A stretch of 64,000 nt of DNA, taken from positions 56,910 to 120,909 of the forward strand of contig JAFQIG010000041.1 in the NCBI GenBank assembly GCA_017397655.1. Reading direction: 5' to 3'. Below are positions 26,888 to 35,361 of the stretch, one piece after another; within the stretch, counting starts at the first letter, position 1, and each line of letters starts with the position of its first letter. Source of the DNA: Clostridia bacterium. Its GTDB lineage: Bacteria; Bacillota; Clostridia; Oscillospirales; Acutalibacteraceae. The position numbers and the translations under genes are program-made. The notes under the pieces were generated by a model, which searched no databases, was not told the DNA's origin, and saw only the letters and a list, made by a program, of their open reading frames with translations.

Positions 26888-29800
26888 TCAGTATTGAACT
26901 ATGCTTTTTTTGTAAATATCAACGGCCTTTGATACGAGCATCGAAAGCTGTATGGAAAGCTTGTAGAATATTACAGAAACTGTGTCTGAGGAGATAACCT
27001 TGCCGTCCTTGTCCAGTATCTCGACGGTTATATTCGCTTTTTTGGCACCGATCAGACCCTTACAGGTGACTTTGCCGTTTTCATCAACAAGCACCTTTTT
27101 GTTATCCGATGACCAACGTACGGTAAATTCATCGGGAAGGTCAAGGTTGATGCCGAGCTGAATTGAAGCTTTTGTATACAGCGAGAAAAAGCCGAGCTTT
27201 TTGTGTACGAAGCTGACCGAGCTGTCGTTTTCCAGAATATCAACCGTACTCTTTTCAACGGTTACGGTTACGGTGAATTCCACTGTTTTTGTAATGTTTC
27301 CGAATGTGTAATAAACAGTAACGACCTTTGTGCCGATCGAATCAAGAGTGACAAGTCCGACATTGTAATCATCAATTACCTTATCGGTGCCGTTGCTGTA
27401 ATATGCCGTGACTTTCATTCCCGAAAGGTCAAGCACTTCACCGATACCGTATTCGGTCTTTATCGGGAGAGAGGATATCTCTATACGGTCGACAACAGTC
27501 TCTACCTCGATAACTGCAAATTCGCTGAAATGATCAGTTTCAAAAACGATGTAATTGCCGTCAATCGTGTTTGCAAAGCGTACAAGGGGATTTACGATAT
27601 CCTCCGTTACGTGATAAACCTTGCACTTATTCGGGTCAACGCCGTCCTTTAACCTGATTTTGACAGTTACGGTGCCGTCAGGCTGAACGATAACGGCATT
27701 GTATAAAAGGTTGATGTCATAAAAGTGGAGGCTTCTGATAGAGCCGCCTACGGCAAAGTTTGTTCCCTCGTAATTTGAGGGATCTATCTCTTCGACAGCG
27801 AGCAGAGTTTCGGGCTTTATCTCTTTTGCGGTTGCAGAAACGATAACTCCGCATTCCTCGTGACGAAGCACGACCGAAGCGTATTCAAGAGCATTTACGG
27901 CATCTGTAATAGCCTTTGCAAACGAGTTTACTCTTTCCTGTTCAGAGATGTTCAGCGAATAATCAACCGCATTTACGGCAGTATCAAGTTGTATCAGAGA
28001 TATCTGAGAATAATACCGCCTGTCTATTTTTTGTGCAGTCTCTAAAGCCTCTTCAACCGCCGAGTAATCGGCAGGGAGATATTCGAGATTTTGAAGCGCA
28101 TCTTCAATTGCTTCTGCCCATAAATCAACCTGTGACTGCTTGTCTACGCTCAGATTGTATTCGACAGCGGAAAAAGCATCGTAAAGAGCTGACAGACTGT
28201 CTGTAGTGTAGAGTGAGCGATCAAGCTTGTCTGCAGATTCTTTCAGAGTATTGATTCTTGTGTAGTCAGCGTCTTTGTACGAGAGCTCGCCTAACGCCTT
28301 TTCAATCGCTTCGCACCACGCATTAACCATTTCCTGTGTCAGATCGTCCGCATCAAGATTGACAGCGGAAACTGCCGCATCAAGCTTTGAAAGACTGTCG
28401 TCCGTGTATAACGTGCGGTCGATCGCTTCTGCACGGTTAATGGCATCTTTAAGATTAGAGTCCTCGATATTATTGTTGTCCGGATTAAAACCGCTGTCAT
28501 CGGGAAGTGTGGCTGAGGTGTCGGTGCTGCCGGGTACTGCGAGAGCTGCAGCCGCCTGAAGAAGAGTCAGTTGATATGTGTCGTACTGTGTCGTATCGTA
28601 GCCTTCCGACCTCTGATTTTTGATCCACGACCAGTAGTTTGATCGAAGATTACTCTTGTTAATTCCTTTTGTTTGTACGGAGAATAATGCAGTAGAGTCA
28701 GTTTGACTGTCTTTATATTCGCTGTAACAAGTTGTCTGAATATAGAAGCTTCCGCCGAGGACAGCTTCAATTTGTGTAGCACTTGTTCCGATAATCATCG
28801 GAGAAAAATTGCCTACATAACCTGATCCTTTTTCCAGCCACGAAGCCTCCTCATACCATGCAGTAAAGTTTGGATAGTAGGAGCTATTTGAGAATCTTGT
28901 TGAGTCATAGATTAGCTGAGCGCTTCCGATTACTGTGTAACTGCTGCTGTCACTATCGCTGCCGGAGGCGTTTTCACCCATGGTCACGCCGTTGATGTTA
29001 AGTCTGATTTTAGAGTAAGCATCCGAATGAACGCTGTTTTTGTTTGTGCATTCACACCATACATTATAACTCTGATGGTTGTTGAAAAGAATAGTATAAG
29101 CGTGCTGTGTGTATGTTTGATTATTGCAAATGTATGTAGCTGTCCACTTAAGAAAACGATAGGTGTTGGCAGCTATTGCGCTCGAAATAGTGAGTGCTGT
29201 CATATTTGCGCTATAGGAGCTCGTACCCATCCAACCGGTGCTTGCTATCGCCGTGTCAGCACGTGTAACATCGCCTATAGTCATTGCGGTAATGCCGGAT
29301 GTGGTGGTTGATGTCGAAGAGGGAACTGCGTATCCGCTATTTGTATTGCCGGCGAAAGCGTTTGAGGACAGCTCGCAAGTGATTCTGATGCTTGTCGCAC
29401 CGGGAAGATTCCAGTATACAAGCGCTCCGGAGGCTGCAGTAGAGAGAGGCGTATTTTGAGTAACCGCACCGTTTGTGTTAACACCGTAGTAATACTGACC
29501 GACAGTTCCTTTGTTATTCATATAGATAACTTCAGGAACATAGAACGTGGGTTTATAGAAATACCTGTATTCAAGCTCGTCAAATGCCTTTACGATAGCT
29601 TCATACCACGAATCAATCGTTTCCTGTGTCAGATTTTCCGCATCAAGATTGACAGCGGAAACCGCCGCATCAAGCTTTGCAAGACTGTCGTCCGTGTATA
29701 ACGTGCGGTCAAGCTCCCCTGCACGCTCAATGACATCCAGAAGCTTTAGGTTGTTGATCAATACATACGGAATGCTGTTATCTGTTGCGTATGTGTGAGC

Positions 29801-31456
29801 AGGGGAGTTTCTGTAACAGTAAATTGTCAAATTTCTGCAAAACTCAAATGCATCGTAACCGATAGTCGTATGAGCGGGAATGGTTATTTTTGTGAGCTGT
29901 GAACATCTATCAAAAGCATCATCACCGATTGATTTTACGCTGTCGGGAATAATTACTTCGGTTAAAGCGGAATTGCTGGAAAATGTTTGGTCACCGATAA
30001 CAGTCAATCCGTCTTCAAGCTTCAGGTATCTGTTCTCTGTGCAGAAGTAGAAAGCGCGTAAGCCGAAATCTTTTACTGTTTTCGGAATCGAAATACTTTC
30101 GAGTTCGCTGTTTTCGAATGCCTCGATGCCAATGTATTCAAGACCTTGATTGAAATTGATTTTCTTTAAGTATGAATATTGAAAAGCGCCTTCAAGTATT
30201 CTTTTGCACTGGCTTTGAACGGTGTATTCATTAAGCTTTGCTTCTCTTAAAGAGACAATAAGGTCTTTTTTGTCGCCTGTATAAACAACGCTGTTTTGAT
30301 CAACAAACAAATAAGGGTTATCTTCGTCTATTGTTATCTTTTTCAGTGAAGAGAAATATGATAACAGAATGCCGACTTTTTTTAAGTTTTTCGGAAAATG
30401 AATTTCCGTCAAAGCTGTATAGCCTAATGCGTAAGCGCCGATTCTCTCGGTGCTTTCCGGTAATGTTAACGCAGATAATTTGCTGCACTCATAAAAAGCG
30501 TAATCGTCGATATGTGTTAATTGGCTGTTCTCGGAAAAGTTAACTTCTTGGAGATTTTTACAACCGTTAAATGCATAGCCGCAAATATATTTAACACTTG
30601 AGGGAATGTTGACGCTTATGATGCGATCGCTATCTTCAAACGCTCTTGCTGCGATACAGGTCGTGCCTTCTTTTATGGTAAACTCGGATTCGGTTACAGG
30701 AATACTGCCTGAATAACCGACAAAAACATTACCGGCATATACGGCACCGGCAGGATGATTTTCAAGCCAATATGAACCTGTAAAGGCAAATCGTCCGACA
30801 TAAACAAGGCTATCGGGAAAAGTTATTTCACTAACTCTTGTGCCTCGGAATGCCTCGTCAGAAATAGCTATGGTGCCTTCCTTTACGCTGACAGAAAAGG
30901 AAATATCCGTGCCCGAAGGGTGATAGCCTTTTTTGAATTTGTAAAGCATCCTACCAAGATAAACAGGTTGGTCGTCGGGATGTGATTCAAACCAAGGCGA
31001 ATAAGTGAATGCAGTAGAGCTGACACTGCGCAACATACTGTTTTCTCCGACGGTAATTGTCCTAAGGCTGTTGTTGTTGCCATAGGAGCCCGGAAAACCG
31101 CCTCTGATTTCTTCAACGGTAGAGGCAATGTGAAGCTCGGTAACATTCTCGCAATATATAAATGAGCCGTATCCTATGCTTGTTATACCTTCTTCAATTA
31201 CAACTTTTTTTATGCTGTATTTAAAATCGTTCCATGGTGCATAACCTTCTATTGAATATGATGAAGCTCTGAAATCATACATATCACCTGTACCGCTGAT
31301 GGTCAGTACGTCATTTTCATCAAGATACCATGTTGCATTATCGCCGCACTTGAAATTGAGTGTGGCATCGGTCTTTATTGTCAGACCCTCAAAACCGGTT
31401 ACAAACGAAAGAGTAATAGTTGCCGCAACAAGAATCAAAGAAAGCAATCGCTTCAT
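26888..31456 (-). CDS. Giant secreted BspA-type LRR / FIVAR / Ig-like surface protein
   Basis: 1522 residues from ATG 31456 (GGGGTG 7 nt upstream). Signal peptide MKRLLSLILVAATITLSFV. About residues 55-570 are LRR_5 repeats (for example LTEVIIPDSVKSIGDDAF). Next comes one FIVAR helical unit (LDRTLYTDDSLAKLDAAVSA), then about 360 residues rich in Ser, Thr, Asn and Tyr with no family I recognise, then three more FIVAR units. The C-terminus holds Ig-like modules (an LDLSGMKVTAYYSNGTDKVI bacterial-Ig unit and a second Ig-like unit) and ends in an amphipathic helix, KAVDIYKKSIVQY. Probably an adhesin binding host or plant glycans or proteins. No dockerin or sortase signal is visible. Confidence 0.9.
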   Translation of the reverse strand: MKRLLSLILVAATITLSFVTGFEGLTIKTDATLNFKCGDNATWYLDENDVLTISGTGDMYDFRASSYSIEGYAPWNDFKYSIKKVVIEEGITSIGYGSFIYCENVTELHIASTVEEIRGGFPGSYGNNNSLRTITVGENSMLRSVSSTAFTYSPWFESHPDDQPVYLGRMLYKFKKGYHPSGTDISFSVSVKEGTIAISDEAFRGTRVSEITFPDSLVYVGRFAFTGSYWLENHPAGAVYAGNVFVGYSGSIPVTESEFTIKEGTTCIAARAFEDSDRIISVNIPSSVKYICGYAFNGCKNLQEVNFSENSQLTHIDDYAFYECSKLSALTLPESTERIGAYALGYTALTEIHFPKNLKKVGILLSYFSSLKKITIDEDNPYLFVDQNSVVYTGDKKDLIVSLREAKLNEYTVQSQCKRILEGAFQYSYLKKINFNQGLEYIGIEAFENSELESISIPKTVKDFGLRAFYFCTENRYLKLEDGLTVIGDQTFSSNSALTEVIIPDSVKSIGDDAFDRCSQLTKITIPAHTTIGYDAFEFCRNLTIYCYRNSPAHTYATDNSIPYVLINNLKLLDVIERAGELDRTLYTDDSLAKLDAAVSAVNLDAENLTQETIDSWYEAIVKAFDELEYRYFYKPTFYVPEVIYMNNKGTVGQYYYGVNTNGAVTQNTPLSTAASGALVYWNLPGATSIRITCELSSNAFAGNTNSGYAVPSSTSTTTSGITAMTIGDVTRADTAIASTGWMGTSSYSANMTALTISSAIAANTYRFLKWTATYICNNQTYTQHAYTILFNNHQSYNVWCECTNKNSVHSDAYSKIRLNINGVTMGENASGSDSDSSSYTVIGSAQLIYDSTRFSNSSYYPNFTAWYEEASWLEKGSGYVGNFSPMIIGTSATQIEAVLGGSFYIQTTCYSEYKDSQTDSTALFSVQTKGINKSNLRSNYWSWIKNQRSEGYDTTQYDTYQLTLLQAAAALAVPGSTDTSATLPDDSGFNPDNNNIEDSNLKDAINRAEAIDRTLYTDDSLSKLDAAVSAVNLDADDLTQEMVNAWCEAIEKALGELSYKDADYTRINTLKESADKLDRSLYTTDSLSALYDAFSAVEYNLSVDKQSQVDLWAEAIEDALQNLEYLPADYSAVEEALETAQKIDRRYYSQISLIQLDTAVNAVDYSLNISEQERVNSFAKAITDAVNALEYASVVLRHEECGVIVSATAKEIKPETLLAVEEIDPSNYEGTNFAVGGSIRSLHFYDINLLYNAVIVQPDGTVTVKIRLKDGVDPNKCKVYHVTEDIVNPLVRFANTIDGNYIVFETDHFSEFAVIEVETVVDRIEISSLPIKTEYGIGEVLDLSGMKVTAYYSNGTDKVIDDYNVGLVTLDSIGTKVVTVYYTFGNITKTVEFTVTVTVEKSTVDILENDSSVSFVHKKLGFFSLYTKASIQLGINLDLPDEFTVRWSSDNKKVLVDENGKVTCKGLIGAKKANITVEILDKDGKVISSDTVSVIFYKLSIQLSMLVSKAVDIYKKSIVQY
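28330..28420 (-). repeat. FIVAR repeat DNA, copy 1
   Basis: 91 nt matching 29620-29710 with four mismatches, coding the same LYTDDSL-KLDAAVSAVNLDA segment of two FIVAR units. Confidence 0.9.
29620..29710 (-). repeat. FIVAR repeat DNA, copy 2
   Basis: Partner of 28330-28420. The two units are separated by the unrecognised Ser/Thr/Asn-rich domain, which suggests that domain was inserted between tandem FIVAR units. Confidence 0.9.
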
Positions 31457-31486
31457 AAAAGCACCCCACAAGTTAAGTATATATAA

Positions 31487-31515
31487 ATAATAATATAAAA
31501 TCAGAATTCTTGCAA
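31487..31515 (-). promoter_or_regulatory. Probable promoter of the giant LRR gene
   Basis: On the minus strand TTGCAA (31515-31510), 17-nt spacer, TATTAT (31492-31487). Confidence 0.55.
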
Positions 31516-31533
31516 TAGATTATTTAAAATACA

Positions 31534-31567
31534 TTACACGGCAAAAGTCTTCACTTCTGCCGTGTAA
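31534..31567 (-). terminator. Terminator after the double-cohesin gene
   Basis: Stem TTACACGGCAAAAG/CTTCTGCCGTGTAA, 13 of 14 paired, loop of 6. Only a weak T-run (ATGTATTTT) follows on the minus strand. Confidence 0.65.
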
Positions 31568-31574
31568 ATGCCGG

Positions 31575-33044
31575 TTACCATGCGTAACGGAATAAAATTG
31601 TTAACAGATGCAACAGATTGTCAACAAGATCGTGAAGCTTGACCTTAAAGAAGTTATCAAAAATTTCTCTGATAAGCTCCTTAAAAGAGGAGACATATGT
31701 CTGCGGTCTTATCTTGATATCAGCAGAGGCGATGGCCTTGATCTCATTGCCGAAATAATCTTCGCCGTAACACGTAACAGAGATTTCACATTCACCCTCA
31801 CTGATCGCCGTTACCTTTCCTTCATCGTCAACCGTGGCAATGTCAGGATTACTCGATGTCCAGTTTCTTCTTAAAGTTTTAAAATTACATACGGGAAGAA
31901 GCTTTACCGACTCATCAACCTTTAATGTATGCCTAACGGTCATTACCGCTTCGGGAGAAAAGTATTCTGCATAGATAACGATATCCTCGTTTTTTAGTTC
32001 ATAAGGACTCCACCGTGCAATACAGCCGGGCTTTTGCGGAACATCAGGCTCGTCAAGCTTTTCCGTACCGTCCGTAAATTCCACAACAGCCACAACCTCA
32101 CCGTTTGCCATAAACGTAGCCGAGAAAGTATCTTTTGTGATAAGTACATTACAGCTTTGCGCCGATAACTCAGCTTCGTTCAAATCAATGTCAAAAGTTG
32201 ACCCTTGATCTATAATGAATTTGATTTCGGTTTCGACAGATTCGGCAACGTCCTTAGCTGTGAACACTAATGTACACAGTACACCGTTATCGGTATAATT
32301 CTCTTCTGCCAGCGCATCCTCCCACAACAGATTATACGGATTAGCGATTATTTTATTGCCGAAATACGCAGTATTGTCGCCAAAAATCTCACCGTTGCGG
32401 ACATCAATAAGCTCAAGCTTCTCCGATTCATAAGAAATACCCATCTTCATTGCGATAAGTCCGGGATTGTTTCTGATAAAAACAGGAACCTCGAATGTCT
32501 TGCTGCTGTTTATCGTCACGTTTTCCGCATAAATGTTTGATTCTGACTCCGAAGAGCTTTCAACAAAAACATAACCGCTTTGGAGATAAAATGGGATTTC
32601 GTTCAAATCAACATTAAAGGTCGATCCCATATCAATGCTTAAGTGTATTTCGGTTTTGCTGTCTGTCGGTTCGGACAATATTTTGAAGTACAGCGTTGCC
32701 AGCGTACCGTCCCCGGTATAATTTTCTGTCGCCAAGGCATCCTCCCACAGCAATGTATAAGGATTTGCTGTCGTATCCTTTCCCAAAAAAGCGTGTCCCG
32801 TACCGAAAACATCACCGTCAGAAACCTCGGTCAATTCAAGCGTTTCCGAATTATATCCGATATATAACCGCATTGCAATAAGCCCCGGATTATTGCAAAG
32901 GCTTATTTTAACGGCTACGATATCTCCGACTTTTCCGTTTACGCTTTCTGCTGTTACTGTGGGCTGAACGCTAGCGAGAGCAATTATTGATGCAGGGATA
33001 ATTGATATCATAACAACAATTAAAAGACTGATTATTTTTTTCAT
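31575..33044 (-). CDS. Secreted double-cohesin protein with Ig-like domain and amphipathic tail
   Basis: 489 residues from ATG 33044. Signal peptide MKKIISLLIVVMISIIPASI. Two cohesin-like modules, about 25-165 and 170-305, share NNPGLIAM, NPY-LLWEDALA-ENYT and STF-VDLNE. Then a short beta region (FMANGEVVAVVEF), an Ig-like Big_2 module (NWTSSNPDIATVDDEGKVTA) and a C-terminal amphipathic helix (LIREIFDNFFKVKLHDLVDN). Cohesins bind dockerins, and the gene upstream encodes a dockerin, so this may be the scaffold that receives it. The tail may sit on the membrane. Transcribed from the 35 kb promoter region. Confidence 0.9.
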   Translation of the reverse strand: MKKIISLLIVVMISIIPASIIALASVQPTVTAESVNGKVGDIVAVKISLCNNPGLIAMRLYIGYNSETLELTEVSDGDVFGTGHAFLGKDTTANPYTLLWEDALATENYTGDGTLATLYFKILSEPTDSKTEIHLSIDMGSTFNVDLNEIPFYLQSGYVFVESSSESESNIYAENVTINSSKTFEVPVFIRNNPGLIAMKMGISYESEKLELIDVRNGEIFGDNTAYFGNKIIANPYNLLWEDALAEENYTDNGVLCTLVFTAKDVAESVETEIKFIIDQGSTFDIDLNEAELSAQSCNVLITKDTFSATFMANGEVVAVVEFTDGTEKLDEPDVPQKPGCIARWSPYELKNEDIVIYAEYFSPEAVMTVRHTLKVDESVKLLPVCNFKTLRRNWTSSNPDIATVDDEGKVTAISEGECEISVTCYGEDYFGNEIKAIASADIKIRPQTYVSSFKELIREIFDNFFKVKLHDLVDNLLHLLTILFRYAW

Positions 33045-33081
33045 TATCAACAGACCGTCCTGTCTTTTAATTTATGGGAGT

Positions 33082-35124
33082 TTACTGAAGAACTACGTCC
33101 CAACCGCCGGAAAGGAATCTTCTCATTAATACGACATCCTTGAGATCTGCTATATTGTCACCGTTAACATCCGAGTTTTTCTCATCAACGGTAACATCCC
33201 ATCCGCCGGCAAGCCAACGTCTTAAAATAACAACGTCTTTAAGATCGACAACGCCGTCTTCGTTTGAATCACCGGGTAAGCGATCCGTTACTTCAATGCC
33301 ACCGCTTACAACTTCAAATTCAACTTCGTTAATTTCTGCATCAAAAGTCGAGTTCTGAACATAATTGAGTGTTATGGGTAATGTGCCGAGAGCGGCATCC
33401 TCCGACAACTCAAAGGTTAATGTTACGATAATGCCGTCTTCGGTATAGTTTTCCTCTGCAAGAGCGTCCTCCCAGAATACCGTATACGGAACCTGTGTAA
33501 GGCCTTTGCCGCTTACCATTGTGCCGTTACCCAACAGTCCGCCGTCAGTGACGTTGATCAGAGTTAATGCCGTTGTGTCATATGAAATGTTGAGAGATGT
33601 AGCGATAATACCGGGGTTGTTTTTGATCTCGATCGTTATGTCAACCTGATCACCGGCTCTGGCGGTAGGGGTGGACATTATAAGCTGAGGTGCGTTTGTG
33701 TCAACCTCTCTTTCAATAACGGTAATGGTAAATGATGTTGTTGCGTCTGTAAGGTCGGTGGTTACGATTATTTCATGTGTGCCGACGGTGTTGATGTAAT
33801 TATCCGGGCAGATCATTCCCCAATGTTCTGCATCAAGTGTTTCTTCTGTGCCGTCATTGTAGGTTGCTTTTATTATAAGTCCGGTTGAATCTAAAAGTTC
33901 ACCTATATTGTAAACTGTTTTGTCCGGGGCAGCAGCTACATATATGTCAACAATGTATTTTGCTTTCCACTGTGCATAGAGAGTAACTGTTGCACCGTTT
34001 GTGGAGGTCAGGTTGTTTACTGTAGCTTTGTCAGCGTATGATGTGCCGCTACCGTCGGCTTTGGTGTTCCAACCGCTGAATGTATAACCTGTCTTTGTAA
34101 AGGTGTTTGCGGTAAGAGCTTTTGCTGTGCCGTATGTCATGGCGAGGTTCGACATCGAACCGCTTGTTGCACCGTTACCGTCAAATTTGATGGAATAGGT
34201 TGTTGCAGGAGCTGTTCCGGTCGTCTTAAAGCTCTTTACATCAGAATAGTATTTTTTGCCGCCGATGTCTATGAAGAATTTGTAATAATACGTCGTGCCC
34301 GGCTGAAGGTCCTTTATGTTATACCACATTGTGATTGTATAATTGTTTGTTGAGCCGGGTTGTTCGGTTTCTTTCAGGGTCATATTTGTTGAGGTTGTGC
34401 CAAGGTAGTATCCTAATGAGTCAATAGGCATACCTATTATTTCGGCATCAATTCTGGCACCGGTATTTGTGATGTTGCTTGAAGAAGCGCTTTTAAAATA
34501 ATTTGCAGCAGAAACCTTGTCGTATTTGCTGGAGTGAATATAATAATCAATGACGCTGATGTCGTATGTTTTGTCCCAACGGATTTTGCAAGCGTTTCCG
34601 GTGCCTGACAGGTTGCATTCAACAACCGTTATCGTATCACCGCTGCGAGCGATTACAACTGCAGAATGTGAGTCGTTATTAACTCTTATATAGTCACCGA
34701 CAGCAACATTTTCGTTTTTATTGTATATCTTAGTCAGTGATGATTTTCTTTCTCCGAAAATGTCATAGAATATTTTTCCGGCAAAGCCGAAGCACTGAAT
34801 GCCGCCGTCAAAATAGTTACAGTCATATTGTCCTGTGGTTGCAACTCCGTTATGAGTATAGCAACACGTTTGTGTTACAGTGTTTGCGTAGGATTCATTC
34901 TGATCTGCCCACAGTTCATCTGCGTTGTTGCTGGTTGCTGTGACCTTGTGATTCCAGAAATAGCCGTGCGGAAACTTGGTTCGCAAAGTTTGGATTCTGT
35001 CCGTAATGCCGTTTGCCGCTTGTGCAGATAAAGCTAAATTACTGTTTTTTGTTAACGGTGCAAAAGAAATGAGCATAACAAATGTCAAAAGTACCGCTAT
35101 CGATTTGTTTAAAAATCTTTTCAT
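33082..35124 (-). CDS. Secreted amidase-like / FN3 / cohesin / dockerin protein
   Basis: 680 residues with signal peptide to about residue 38 and RBS AAAGGAG. Residues about 45-210 resemble an NlpC/P60 or CHAP cysteine amidase (Cys in GGIQCFGFAGKIFYD, His in DSHSAVVIA). Then an FN3-like module about 215-305, a Listeria-Bacteroides repeat (TFTKTGYTFSGWNTKADGSG), an Ig-like module (LDSTGLIIKATYNDGTEETL), a cohesin-like module about 475-610, and a C-terminal dockerin with two Ca-binding repeats (DSNEDGVVDLKDVVILRRWL and DVNGDNIADLKDVVLMRRFL). A cohesin and a dockerin in one chain could build chains or anchor the enzyme. Divergent from the sigma-LRR gene. Confidence 0.9.
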   Translation of the reverse strand: MKRFLNKSIAVLLTFVMLISFAPLTKNSNLALSAQAANGITDRIQTLRTKFPHGYFWNHKVTATSNNADELWADQNESYANTVTQTCCYTHNGVATTGQYDCNYFDGGIQCFGFAGKIFYDIFGERKSSLTKIYNKNENVAVGDYIRVNNDSHSAVVIARSGDTITVVECNLSGTGNACKIRWDKTYDISVIDYYIHSSKYDKVSAANYFKSASSSNITNTGARIDAEIIGMPIDSLGYYLGTTSTNMTLKETEQPGSTNNYTITMWYNIKDLQPGTTYYYKFFIDIGGKKYYSDVKSFKTTGTAPATTYSIKFDGNGATSGSMSNLAMTYGTAKALTANTFTKTGYTFSGWNTKADGSGTSYADKATVNNLTSTNGATVTLYAQWKAKYIVDIYVAAAPDKTVYNIGELLDSTGLIIKATYNDGTEETLDAEHWGMICPDNYINTVGTHEIIVTTDLTDATTSFTITVIEREVDTNAPQLIMSTPTARAGDQVDITIEIKNNPGIIATSLNISYDTTALTLINVTDGGLLGNGTMVSGKGLTQVPYTVFWEDALAEENYTEDGIIVTLTFELSEDAALGTLPITLNYVQNSTFDAEINEVEFEVVSGGIEVTDRLPGDSNEDGVVDLKDVVILRRWLAGGWDVTVDEKNSDVNGDNIADLKDVVLMRRFLSGGWDVVLQ

Positions 35125-35235
35125 AATATACTCCTTTTTAATTTGAATTATTAATAACGATTTTTACTGTGCTGAATTTTTGGTTATCACCTCCGAGCTG
35201 AATGTTGTTGAATTTAAATCACCCAAGCCATAGTA

Positions 35236-35263
35236 TTAGACAACAACAAAAACGGAAAAGTTC
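35236..35263 (-). promoter_or_regulatory. ECF-like promoter candidate of the amidase-cohesin-dockerin operon
   Basis: On the minus strand GAAC (35263-35260) followed by a T-rich stretch and, 18 nt later, GTCTAA (35241-35236). This resembles the GAAC / GTCTAA pattern of several Firmicutes ECF sigma promoters, and no equally good sigma-A promoter is seen. A strong SD-like GGAGGTGAT at about 35188-35196 (minus) has no start codon beside it. Confidence 0.45.
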
Positions 35264-35306
35264 AATAGTTTTGAAAATTTTTTAAAAAATTTTTTATGTC
35301 GAATTA

Positions 35307-35335
35307 TTGATACTGTCTTGTGAATATGTTATATT
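35307..35335 (+). promoter_or_regulatory. Sigma-A promoter of the sigma-LRR gene
   Basis: TTGATA (35307-35312), 17-nt spacer, TATATT (35330-35335), 26 nt before the start codon, with RBS TAGGAGG. Confidence 0.7.
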
Positions 35336-35361
35336 TTGGATATAAACTTTAGGAGGCGGCT

